A program made the position numbers and the translations under genes. 7,069 nucleotides of DNA from assembly GCA_900543625.1 (NCBI GenBank), contig UQSF01000035.1, forward strand, positions 1-7,069. Reading direction: 5' to 3'. The DNA is from an uncultured Eubacteriales bacterium (GTDB lineage: Bacteria; Bacillota; Clostridia; Oscillospirales; Oscillospiraceae). This document shows positions 1-5,759 of the stretch, piece after piece (the stretch's first letter is position 1; the number at the start of each line of letters is the position of its first letter). The notes under the pieces were generated by a model. It saw only the letters and a program-made list of their open reading frames with translations, did not search any database and had not been told where the DNA came from.

Positions 1-1174
1 CATCAATGTGGATATAACTGTCGGCTTTTTTGTGGGATAAAAGAACTACCGTCTCGATATGTTCCGTGTGCGGGAACATATCCACTGGCTGGATGCGCTC
101 GACGCGGTAGCCGTGCCGGGTGAGATAGCCAAGGTCGCGCGCGAGTGTCTCCGGGTTGCACGACACGTATACCACGCGCTCCGGCGCTACGGTCGTGACG
201 GCGGAGAGAAAGCGCTCGTCGCTGCCGGCGCGCGGCGGGTCAAGGATGACGACGTCGGCGTGCTCACCGGCCTTGGCCATGCCCTGCAGGAAGTCGCTTG
301 CATCGGCGGTGTAGAAGCGGACATTGTCCGCGCGGTTGGCCTTGGCGTTGCTGATCGCATCGCGCACGGCGTCGCGGTTATTCTCCACGCCGATCACGCG
401 CGCGGCATCCCGGCTGGCGAAAATGCCGATCGTGCCGGTGCCGCAGTAGGCGTCCACGACGGTTTCCTTCCCGGTCAGCCCGGCGTAGTCAAGCGCCGTG
501 CGGTAGAGCACCTCCGTCTGGACGGGGTTGATCTGATAAAATGCGCGCGGCGAGATGCGGAACGTGAAATCACCGAGCTGCTCGCGGATATATCCCGGTC
601 CGTAGAGCACCTCGCTGTGTGCCCCGAGCACGAGACTCGTCTGCCCGGCGTTGATGTTCTGCACCACGGTCGTGATGTCCGGATGCTGCTGCAGCAGCGC
701 GCGCACGAAGTTGCGCTTGCCGGGCAGCATACCGTGCGCGGTCACGAGCACGACAAGGATCTCCCCGCTGCGCCAGCCGCGCCGCACGAGCACGTGCCGC
801 AGTGTGCCGCGGCCGGTGTCCTCATCGTAGGGGCGGATCTTGAAGCTTTTGAGCAGCTTGCGGATCGTGACGATGATCCGGTCGGCGACCTTATCCTCGA
901 TCAGGCAGTCGCTGACCGGGACGATGCGGTGCGAGGCCGACTGATACACGCCGGAGATGATTTGCCCCTGCCGGTTGACGCCGAAGGCGGCCTGCACCTT
1001 GTTGCGGTAGTGATAGGGGTCGTCCATGCCGAGGATCTCCTCAACATGACCGAAGCGGCCGAGCAGCCGGATGGCCGTCGCCTGTTTGAGGTGCAGCTGC
1101 TCGGGGTAGGAGAGGTTTTGCAGCTGGCAGCCGCCGCACTTTTTTGCAAGCGGGCATACGGTCGTGTTGGGCAT
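1..1174 (-). CDS. 23S rRNA (uracil-5-)-methyltransferase, RlmD/TrmA family, 3' end cut by the window edge
   Basis: A SAM-dependent enzyme predicted to methylate C5 of a uridine in 23S rRNA in the cytoplasm. My translation gives 391 codons before the left edge with no stop. Visible elements: an iron-sulfur cluster set C7-x5-C13-x2-C16 plus C90; the SAM-binding loop DAYCGTGTIG (241-250); the DPPRAG motif (312-317); the catalytic nucleophile C339 in SCNPETLARDL; and the general base E374, exactly 35 residues after the cysteine, as recalled for E. coli RlmD (C389/E424). The N-terminal TRAM domain found in many relatives is absent: the protein starts directly at the cluster. The ATG at 1174 is chosen because GGAGG lies about 8 bases upstream. 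It starts 46 bases after the membrane-protein gene with no terminator between, so it is probably co-transcribed. The frame continues past the usual family end (SHKKADSYIHID at the edge), suggesting a C-terminal extension. The exact target uridine (RlmD, RlmC or RlmCD type) cannot be told from sequence. Confidence 0.93.
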   Translation of the reverse strand, partial: MPNTTVCPLAKKCGGCQLQNLSYPEQLHLKQATAIRLLGRFGHVEEILGMDDPYHYRNKVQAAFGVNRQGQIISGVYQSASHRIVPVSDCLIEDKVADRIIVTIRKLLKSFKIRPYDEDTGRGTLRHVLVRRGWRSGEILVVLVTAHGMLPGKRNFVRALLQQHPDITTVVQNINAGQTSLVLGAHSEVLYGPGYIREQLGDFTFRISPRAFYQINPVQTEVLYRTALDYAGLTGKETVVDAYCGTGTIGIFASRDAARVIGVENNRDAVRDAISNAKANRADNVRFYTADASDFLQGMAKAGEHADVVILDPPRAGSDERFLSAVTTVAPERVVYVSCNPETLARDLGYLTRHGYRVERIQPVDMFPHTEHIETVVLLSHKKADSYIHID

Positions 1175-1220
1175 GGGAAAGACCTCCGGTTTCGTAAAAT
1201 TCTCTGCTTAGTGTATCACA

Positions 1221-1868
1221 TCATTCGTCGCTTTTCCACACGGTTTTTGCGCGCGGCAGATTCCACTCAAAGTGCGCCGCGGCGCAGCGGATGCCGACCA
1301 CGACGAGCACGCCGGTCAGGATCGCGCCCGGTCCGTGCCATACCTGCCGCAGGAGCAGGTAGAGGATGCCGCCCGCGATGGAGGCACTGGCGTAGATGTG
1401 CTTGCGCAGGATGTAGGGCATATCCCCGGCGAGCACGTCGCGCAGCACGCCGCCGCCCGTGCCGGTCAGCAGACCGACAAAGACCAGCAGCAGCGGGTCG
1501 GTGCAGTCGGCGAGGGTGATGGCGGTGTTGATGCCCGTGATCGTGAAGATACCGAGCCCGGTCGCGTCCATGAGCAGCATGAGCGCGTCAAACACGCGCT
1601 TGCTGCGCCCGATGAGGCGGCGCACAAACGGGAAAAACAGCACGACCGATACGCCCAGCGCCACGAGCAGGTACATCGGGTCCTGAAACGCGCGCGGCGG
1701 GGTCAGCCCCACGACGAGATCGCGCAGGATGCCGCCGCCGACGGCTGTCGTGATGCCCAGCAGCCCCACGCCGAAAATGTCCATGTGCTTTTCAATGCCG
1801 AGTACCGCGCCGCTGACGGCGAACGCGACCGTTCCGGCCAGCTCGAGCAGAAAGAGGAACGTTTGCAT
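1221..1868 (-). CDS. TRIC/UPF0126 (YadS/YicG-type) membrane channel or glycine transporter
   Basis: A 215-aa integral membrane protein of the normal family length. It has about seven hydrophobic segments and an internal duplication: GGGILRD at 44-50 recurs as GGGVLRD at 138-144, the paired glycine-rich bends of the bacterial TRIC/UPF0126 fold. Family knowledge: crystal structures show trimeric cation channels, while mutant-fitness work on some bacterial members points to glycine transport. The glycine riboswitch directly upstream here favours a glycine-related role (inference); import and export cannot be distinguished. Start choice: two in-frame ATGs lie at 1874 and 1868. The GGAGG at 1876-1880 is only 2 bases from the first but 8 from the second, so 1868 (MQTFLF) is preferred. 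The open frame continues upstream to 2132, but that part is the riboswitch and not protein. The gene is followed by the rRNA methyltransferase 46 bases downstream. Confidence 0.92.
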   Translation of the reverse strand: MQTFLFLLELAGTVAFAVSGAVLGIEKHMDIFGVGLLGITTAVGGGILRDLVVGLTPPRAFQDPMYLLVALGVSVVLFFPFVRRLIGRSKRVFDALMLLMDATGLGIFTITGINTAITLADCTDPLLLVFVGLLTGTGGGVLRDVLAGDMPYILRKHIYASASIAGGILYLLLRQVWHGPGAILTGVLVVVGIRCAAAHFEWNLPRAKTVWKSDE

Positions 1869-1881
1869 GGCCATGACCTCC

Positions 1882-1922
1882 AAAAAAAGAGTACACCCCC
1901 GCCGGCAAGCAGGTGTGCACTC
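1882..1922 (-). terminator. Intrinsic terminator of the glycine riboswitch (expression platform)
   Basis: On the minus strand an 11-position stem (GAGTGCACACC with GGGGTGTACTC, one wobble pair and one mismatch) closes a 12-base loop and is followed at once by seven T. The 5' arm shares GAG (1920-1922) with the 3' strand of P1 of the second glycine aptamer (CAGAG, 1920-1924). P1 formation and full terminator formation should therefore compete, so glycine binding should allow read-through (inferred ON switch). The U-tract touches the GGAGG of the downstream gene directly. Confidence 0.85.
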
Positions 1923-2058
1923 TGTCCTTTTACCTGAAAGATTGGCCGTGCGGCCTTGCTTCTTCGGTGCAAAATCGTCTCTCCAGAGCTCCGTCCGCCG
2001 CCGGTCCTTTTGCCTGAGAGTGTGACTCCTTCGGCGGCCGCAGCGCTCTCCCGGTGGC
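1920..2058 (-). promoter_or_regulatory. Tandem glycine riboswitch (two aptamers)
   Basis: Two glycine-aptamer cores are readable in order on the minus strand. Aptamer 1: GGGAGAG (2046-2052), then GCCGAAGGAGTCAC, CTCTCAGGCAAAAGGAC and a short CCG/CGG P1. Aptamer 2: CTCTGGAGAGAC (1977-1988), then GCACCGAAGAAGCAA, CTTTCAGGTAAAAGGAC and the closing CAGAG (1920-1924), which pairs with CTCTG. These match the conserved gcvT-type RNA cores (GGAGAG, CCGAAGgaGCAA, CUCUCAGGcAAAAGGAC). The short linker is typical of tandem glycine riboswitches. It lies between its own promoter and the TRIC-family gene, with an overlapping terminator downstream, so control is by transcription attenuation. Confidence 0.96.
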
Positions 2059-2082
2059 TTCATACGGCATATATCTGCCGCC

Positions 2083-2110
2083 AGTATAGCAGATGCGGCG
2101 AAATTTGCAA
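2083..2110 (-). promoter_or_regulatory. Sigma-A-type promoter of the glycine riboswitch operon
   Basis: On the minus strand the -10 is TATACT (2083-2088) preceded by TGC, an extended -10 TGn. TTGCAA (2105-2110) lies 16 bases upstream as a 4/6-match -35. Predicted transcription starts near 2076, just ahead of the first aptamer. The -35 hexamer is palindromic and also fits the divergent promoter. Confidence 0.7.
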
Positions 2111-2133
2111 TGCCGAACTGTTTCGTGTACACT
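2105..2133 (+). promoter_or_regulatory. Candidate promoter of the lipoprotein gene
   Basis: The same TTGCAA (2105-2110) serves as a -35, followed after 17 bases by TACACT (2128-2133, 5/6 match to TATAAT). The start would fall near 2140, leaving a leader of about 23 bases with the GGGAGG ribosome binding site. There is no extended -10. Confidence 0.5.
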
Positions 2134-2162
2134 GTTTTTAAAACATGACGGGAGGTGTGCGC

Positions 2163-2711
2163 ATGAAACGCATTTTATTGTGCCTGCTGTGCGCGGCGCT
2201 GCTGACAGGCTGCGGAAAAGCGACCGACCCCGCCGTCGCGGCGGCGCAGCGGTATCAGCCCATTGTGCAGGCGGTCGGTGACGGCACGGCTGTGGGCGTC
2301 AATCTTACGGATGCGCAGATCGCGCAGGCCGTGGCGGAGCTTGACGCGGCGGGGCTGACGGCTGTGCACGTGGACGCAGCCGACCCGGTCACGCACCCGG
2401 AGACGGTGGCGGCGTTCTGGGCTGCGCGCGCAGCGGGGGAGAAGGCATCGCTCACGCTCTATGAGGTCTGCCGCGACGGCGGACTGCTGTGCCACGCGCT
2501 GCTGCATGCGGACGGAGCGGATACCGTCACACGCACGCGCGTCGTCTGGCGTGACGGGGCGTTCTGCGTCGGCTATGCCGATACCTATGCCGTCACGGCG
2601 CTGACGTATGACGGCGGCATGCTGACCTATGTCTATGATATGCCCGACAACCCGCCGGGCACGGATCATGACGGACACATCGACACGCAGGAGACATTCA
2701 CGGTCGGATAA
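2163..2711 (+). CDS. Small secreted lipoprotein of unknown function
   Basis: A 182-aa protein with a lipoprotein signal peptide: K2 and R3, a hydrophobic stretch (4-15) and the lipobox LTGC with the lipidated Cys at 17. It should be anchored on the outer face of the cytoplasmic membrane. The ATG at 2163 is chosen over one at 2145 because GGGAGG sits 7 bases upstream and the signal peptide starts there. The mature part is mixed alpha/beta without clear catalytic motifs. The run HPETVAAFWAARAAGEKASL followed by LYEVCRDGG, and the later WRDGAF and YDGGMLTYVY, resembles from memory the first half of Clostridia lipoproteins annotated DUF6070, which are about twice as long; this match is tentative. 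The C-terminus (PGTDHDGHIDTQE) is acidic and may be disordered. It is transcribed divergently from the glycine riboswitch operon and convergently with the racemase-like gene. No function is assigned. Confidence 0.85.
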   Translation: MKRILLCLLCAALLTGCGKATDPAVAAAQRYQPIVQAVGDGTAVGVNLTDAQIAQAVAELDAAGLTAVHVDAADPVTHPETVAAFWAARAAGEKASLTLYEVCRDGGLLCHALLHADGADTVTRTRVVWRDGAFCVGYADTYAVTALTYDGGMLTYVYDMPDNPPGTDHDGHIDTQETFTVG

Positions 2712-2715
2712 ACCG

Positions 2716-2747
2716 CGGCTGCGCGCCCCAAGTGGGGCGCGCAGCCG
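2716..2747. terminator. Perfect 14-bp hairpin between convergent genes, probable bidirectional terminator
   Basis: The arms CGGCTGCGCGCCCC (2716-2729) and GGGGCGCGCAGCCG (2734-2747) are perfectly complementary around a 4-base AAGT loop. The hairpin begins 4 bases after the lipoprotein stop and ends 10 bases before the convergent racemase-like stop. Neither strand has a strong T-tract (plus: TGCAGCTATCTT; minus: CGGTTTAT), so termination may be imperfect or the hairpin may mainly protect 3' ends. Confidence 0.7.
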
Positions 2748-2757
2748 TGCAGCTATC

Positions 2758-3450
2758 TTATGCGCGGCGGGCGTCGGATGCCGCGGCGCTCTGCTGCAGC
2801 GCGGCCTGCGCCAGCAGCTCCATGCCGTCGGCCGCCTGCGGATAGCGTGCGGCGAGCCCGAAGTGCGCAAACGCGGCGCATAGCTGTGCACTGTCGAGCA
2901 CGACGCAGTCATTGCCGCGGGCAAGCTCCAGCTCAATGATTGAGCGCAGCACCTGCTCACTGCACGCTTTCTCCGGCTGCACACAGCTGAGCAGCGCCTG
3001 CACGGGCGCGTCGGGATAGCTGCAGTGCAGCCCATAGCGCCGCGCGGCGAGACCGTAGACATTGGCGGCGCGCACGCCGGGCGTACACAGCACGCTCGCG
3101 CGCTGCCGGAGCTTGCCGACGAGCTGTGGCAGCACCGCGCCCGCCGTGCTCAGTACCGGGACGCCGGCCGCTGCTGTAAGCTGCTCGCAGAAAATGCCCG
3201 CGCTGTCCGGCACGGCGATGACCGTGCAGCCGGAGGCGGCCAGCACCTCCGCCGCTGCGCGCAGCTTCGGCAGGGGCGGCTGTGTGGACGCTCCGCACAG
3301 ATACGGTTCGCAGTCCGGCACGGCCGCCGGGCTCAGCGGCAGCAGGACGGCGTGTTCTCCGCCTAGCGCCTGCACGCGGCGCAGGAACTGTGTGATGGCG
3401 GCCGGGTCTGCGCCGAGCACGCCGATGTGAGGCTGATCCTGTATCTGCAT
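2758..3450 (-). CDS. Aspartate/glutamate racemase-fold protein lacking both catalytic cysteines
   Basis: A 230-aa protein, the usual length for the Asp/Glu racemase superfamily. Recognisable blocks in order: the N-terminal strand and loop IGVLGADPAA (9-18, compare GIIGGMGPxA), LPLSPAAVPD (37-46), the helix before the first active site (62-75), VPDSAGIFCEQL (80-91), VPVLS (97-101), VLCTPGVRAANVYG (120-133), PDAPVQ (146-151) and CVVLDSAQL (182-190). In active racemases the first site reads PCNTAH and the second GCTEL. Here they align as VPDSAG and DSAQL, so the two catalytic cysteines become P81 and S187. It is therefore unlikely to be a conventional cysteine-pair racemase; it could bind a ligand, act as a different enzyme or be drifting. 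Start: the ATG at 3450 has AGGAG 9 bases upstream; the ATG at 3457-3459 abuts AGGAG and is too close. Nearby genes give no metabolic partner. Confidence 0.82.
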   Translation of the reverse strand: MQIQDQPHIGVLGADPAAITQFLRRVQALGGEHAVLLPLSPAAVPDCEPYLCGASTQPPLPKLRAAAEVLAASGCTVIAVPDSAGIFCEQLTAAAGVPVLSTAGAVLPQLVGKLRQRASVLCTPGVRAANVYGLAARRYGLHCSYPDAPVQALLSCVQPEKACSEQVLRSIIELELARGNDCVVLDSAQLCAAFAHFGLAARYPQAADGMELLAQAALQQSAAASDARRA

Positions 3451-3468
3451 GATGGACATCTCCTGACG

Positions 3469-3514
3469 AAAAAAGTCTCCGCGAAGCGGGTATGACCCCA
3501 TCTTAGCGGAGACT
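3469..3514 (-). terminator. Intrinsic terminator or leader attenuator before the racemase-like gene
   Basis: On the minus strand a perfect 9-bp stem, AGTCTCCGC (3506-3514) with GCGGAGACT (3474-3482), is followed by a run of six T (3469-3474, the first overlapping the stem). The loop contains a nested GGGT-CAT-ACCC hairpin. An alternative CCGC-TTC-GCGG hairpin (3479-3489) uses the 3' arm and excludes the long stem. The element lies 38 bases after the upstream operon and its T-tract ends only 4 bases before the AGGAG of the next gene. It may end the operon, attenuate read-through into the racemase-like gene, or both. Confidence 0.75.
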
Positions 3515-3536
3515 GTGATCCGTCCGGCAACACTTT

Positions 3537-3553
3537 GGCATCGAAACGGCATC
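3537..3553. repeat. 17-bp motif GGCATC-GAAAC-GGCATC, copy A
   Basis: Two direct GGCATC hexamers sit 11 bp apart, overlapping the stop codon of the membrane-anchored protein gene by two bases. The motif matches 16 of 17 positions with copy B at 6450-6466; the flanks do not match. An 11-bp repeat is the usual geometry for OmpR-family operators, so this is a candidate binding site. No convincing promoter is seen beside it. Confidence 0.45.
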
Positions 3554-4376
3554 ATTGTGCGTTGAAATACAAAGTATTTTCCACGCGCCATGCCGGCAGG
3601 GAAAAGGCCGTGTCGGCGTCCGGGTCATAAAACTGCAGGTAGTCGGTGATGCTGCTGTCCATGCCGTCGTTGTAACTGCCCTCGTTTCCGGCGTTGAGCA
3701 GCTGCAGGGGAACGGTGTTTCCACCGCTTGCGCGCAGACCGAGCATTTTTTTCGCCGCTTCCGGCATCGGGATCTGCACCTCGTCGTACGGCACGCCGAG
3801 CGCGGCCGCGACCGTGGCGCCGACGCGGGTTTCAAACACGCGCAGCAGGTAATCCCACAGGTCGTTCTGCCGGATCTGGAAGGCAAAGCTGTCGGAAAAT
3901 GTATAACTGAGCGCCAGCACGCAGCCGGTCGCGTCGTCGAGCAGGAAGGACGCCGTGTCGCCGCGCGGATTGCTCAGCGCGATGCCCCAGAGGACGAAGC
4001 CGCTGCCGTAGCTCGCGTACTGGACGGTCGCGCCCTCCTCCACGGAAAAGCCGCCGCCGAACAGCGCACTGTCCTTTTCCAGCGCGCCCAGAAGGTCCTG
4101 CGCGTACTGCGTCATCTCGGCCAGCGTGTGCGCCGCGGCGCTCTCGTCGAGCTCGACGGGATCTTCTGCGCCGTAAAACAGGTTCTGCATGCCGTCGGTC
4201 AGTTTCCGGCGCAAAACGGTGGCCGGACCCTGCTCGTCGCCGGTGCTGAGGGAAAACGCCGTGTCCTGATCCGCGCGGTCGAGCCGCGCGGCCACAAGGT
4301 TTGGCAGGAAAAATCCGCCCGCCGCGATCGCCAGCATGAGCACGACCGCCAGTGCGGTGTTGAGCCAGCGCTTCAT
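3552..4376 (-). CDS. Membrane-anchored extracytoplasmic protein of a two-component operon, function unknown
   Basis: A 274-aa protein with a basic start (MKRW) and one hydrophobic segment at about 6-28, with no lipobox. It is probably an uncleaved anchor holding the rest outside the membrane. The outer part is mixed alpha/beta, with an amphipathic helix around 82-101 and beta-rich stretches at 116-166 (VQYASYGSGFVLWGIALSNP; TASFLLDDATGCVLALSYTF). The latter has the look of a substrate- or peptide-binding sheet, but I do not recognise the family. The ATG at 4376 overlaps the kinase stop as ATGA, and its AGGAGG lies inside the last kinase codons, so translation is coupled. As third gene after the regulator and kinase it is likely to modulate the sensor or be its envelope effector (inference). 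It ends with NTLYFNAQ, and an operon-end hairpin follows. Confidence 0.85.
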   Translation of the reverse strand: MKRWLNTALAVVLMLAIAAGGFFLPNLVAARLDRADQDTAFSLSTGDEQGPATVLRRKLTDGMQNLFYGAEDPVELDESAAAHTLAEMTQYAQDLLGALEKDSALFGGGFSVEEGATVQYASYGSGFVLWGIALSNPRGDTASFLLDDATGCVLALSYTFSDSFAFQIRQNDLWDYLLRVFETRVGATVAAALGVPYDEVQIPMPEAAKKMLGLRASGGNTVPLQLLNAGNEGSYNDGMDSSITDYLQFYDPDADTAFSLPAWRVENTLYFNAQ

Positions 4377-5755
4377 ACACGGCCTCCTTTCAGCTCCACG
4401 GTCACGACCGTGCCGTTGCCGACGCGGCTCTCAAACTGCATCGTGCCGCCGTGCAGCTGCACGATCTCATTGCACAGCGACAGGCCGAGGCCCGCGCCGC
4501 CCTGTGCGCGCGAGCGCGACTTGTCCACGCGGTAAAACGCCTCCGTCAGGTGCGTGAGCGCCTCCGGCGGGATGCCGCGGCCGTTATCGAGCACGCGCAC
4601 GCGGCAGCCGTCGGGCAGCATCTCCTGCCAGACATAGATGTAGCCGCCGTTGTCGAGCGCCTTGCGGGCGTTGTCCATGAGGTTGACGAGCAGGGTTTTA
4701 AATAGGTTCGGCTCCAGAAAGCACATGCCCTCCGCCGTGCGGTACTGCAGGGCGATGCCCTTCTGGGCGTACACGCGCTTGAGGTGCTCCAGAAGCCCTG
4801 CCACGAGGTCGGCCGGGCTCGCGGGTACGAGCTGGAGCTTTGACTGGTCGAGCGAGAGCATGTCCAGCAGCTTCAGCCCCAGCGCCTCGAGCCGCTTGCC
4901 CTCGGAGAAGATATAGTTTGCCGCGTCCATCTGTTCGTCGGGCGTGAGCACCTGACTGCGCAGCAGGTCAGCATAGCCGATGATGGAGGTCATGGGCGTT
5001 TTCATCTCGTGCGAGAAGTCGGCCATGAACCGCTCCTGCAGCGCCATGCTCTCCTGAATGCGGTTGACGTTCTGCTCGAGCTGCCCGGCCATGCGGTTGA
5101 AGTCGGCGGCGAGCTGCCCCACCTCGTCGCGCGAGCGCACGGGCGCACGGTAGCCGAGGTTGCCGCGCGCCAACTCCCGCGACGCGCGCGAGAGCGTGCC
5201 GAGCGGGCGCGTCAGCAGGTAGGACGTGACCCACGCCACGGCCGCGCCGAAGGCGACGAGGATCAGAAACGTCGTGTGGTAGGCGCGCTGCTGCGTCTGG
5301 CGCACGGTGTAGATGTTCGACACGTCGAACGCGAGCTGGACGGTCGTGCCGTCGGCCGTGGCGCCGAGCATGAGGTAGTGCCGGCCGTTGCCGGTGCGCA
5401 CGATGCGCGTGAGCCCGTCGCCGCCGTCGGACGGCTCCGGCGCGGCGTCGAGCAGCGCGGTGTCGCCCGTTGTGGTCATCTGTGCGCCGAATCGGATGCG
5501 CGCTGCCGTGCTCGACCCGCCGCTGCCGAGCTTGTGCAGCACGAGCGCGACGGTGTTGGCCGCCGTGCCGGGCGAGGCGTTGTCGCCGAGCAGATCCAGC
5601 ACGTCCACGACCATGCGGTAGGTCTGCACGGCGGCGTCGCGCTCGCGGGCGATGGAGCTGGAAAACGACTGCGCGATCATGAGGCTGCCGCCGATGCCGT
5701 AGGTCAGCGACAGCAGCAGCACCATGGCGATCGTGAGCTTTGCACGAAACCTCAT
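4373..5755 (-). CDS. Two-transmembrane HAMP sensor histidine kinase
   Basis: A 460-aa membrane kinase of the classic OmpR-partner type. Domains in order: TM1 about 7-28; an extracytoplasmic sensor of about 130 residues (29-160) that I cannot assign to a family; TM2 about 162-182; HAMP about 183-235 (RPLGTL to GQLE, including DEVGQLAADFNRM); HisKA with H249 in FSHEMKTP; and HATPase_c with the N box NLMDNARKA (358-366), G1 DNGRGI (390-395), F box FYRVDKSR (407-414) and G2 GGAGLGL (419-425). All catalytic boxes are intact. The ATG at 5755 has GGAGG 9 bases upstream, and the gene begins 4 bases after the response-regulator stop. Its 3' end overlaps the start of the membrane-anchored protein gene. 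The signal is unknown; the conserved triad suggests envelope sensing. Confidence 0.96.
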   Translation of the reverse strand: MRFRAKLTIAMVLLLSLTYGIGGSLMIAQSFSSSIARERDAAVQTYRMVVDVLDLLGDNASPGTAANTVALVLHKLGSGGSSTAARIRFGAQMTTTGDTALLDAAPEPSDGGDGLTRIVRTGNGRHYLMLGATADGTTVQLAFDVSNIYTVRQTQQRAYHTTFLILVAFGAAVAWVTSYLLTRPLGTLSRASRELARGNLGYRAPVRSRDEVGQLAADFNRMAGQLEQNVNRIQESMALQERFMADFSHEMKTPMTSIIGYADLLRSQVLTPDEQMDAANYIFSEGKRLEALGLKLLDMLSLDQSKLQLVPASPADLVAGLLEHLKRVYAQKGIALQYRTAEGMCFLEPNLFKTLLVNLMDNARKALDNGGYIYVWQEMLPDGCRVRVLDNGRGIPPEALTHLTEAFYRVDKSRSRAQGGAGLGLSLCNEIVQLHGGTMQFESRVGNGTVVTVELKGGRV

Positions 5756-5759
5756 TCGC

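Noticed and set aside
59..1519. Long open frame on the plus strand opposite the methyltransferase and the TRIC-family gene
   Set aside because: Low-complexity Arg/Ala/Val-rich translation with no family signature; the minus-strand frames carry complete motifs and ribosome binding sites. It is a GC-rich antisense shadow.
1869..2132. N-terminal extension of the TRIC-family reading frame
   Set aside because: This DNA is the tandem glycine riboswitch and its terminator; translation should start at 1868, where the ribosome binding site is correctly spaced.
3555..4535. Plus-strand open frame of 326 codons opposite the membrane-anchored protein gene
   Set aside because: The minus-strand frame has a transmembrane anchor, a ribosome binding site and coupling to the kinase; the plus frame has none of these.
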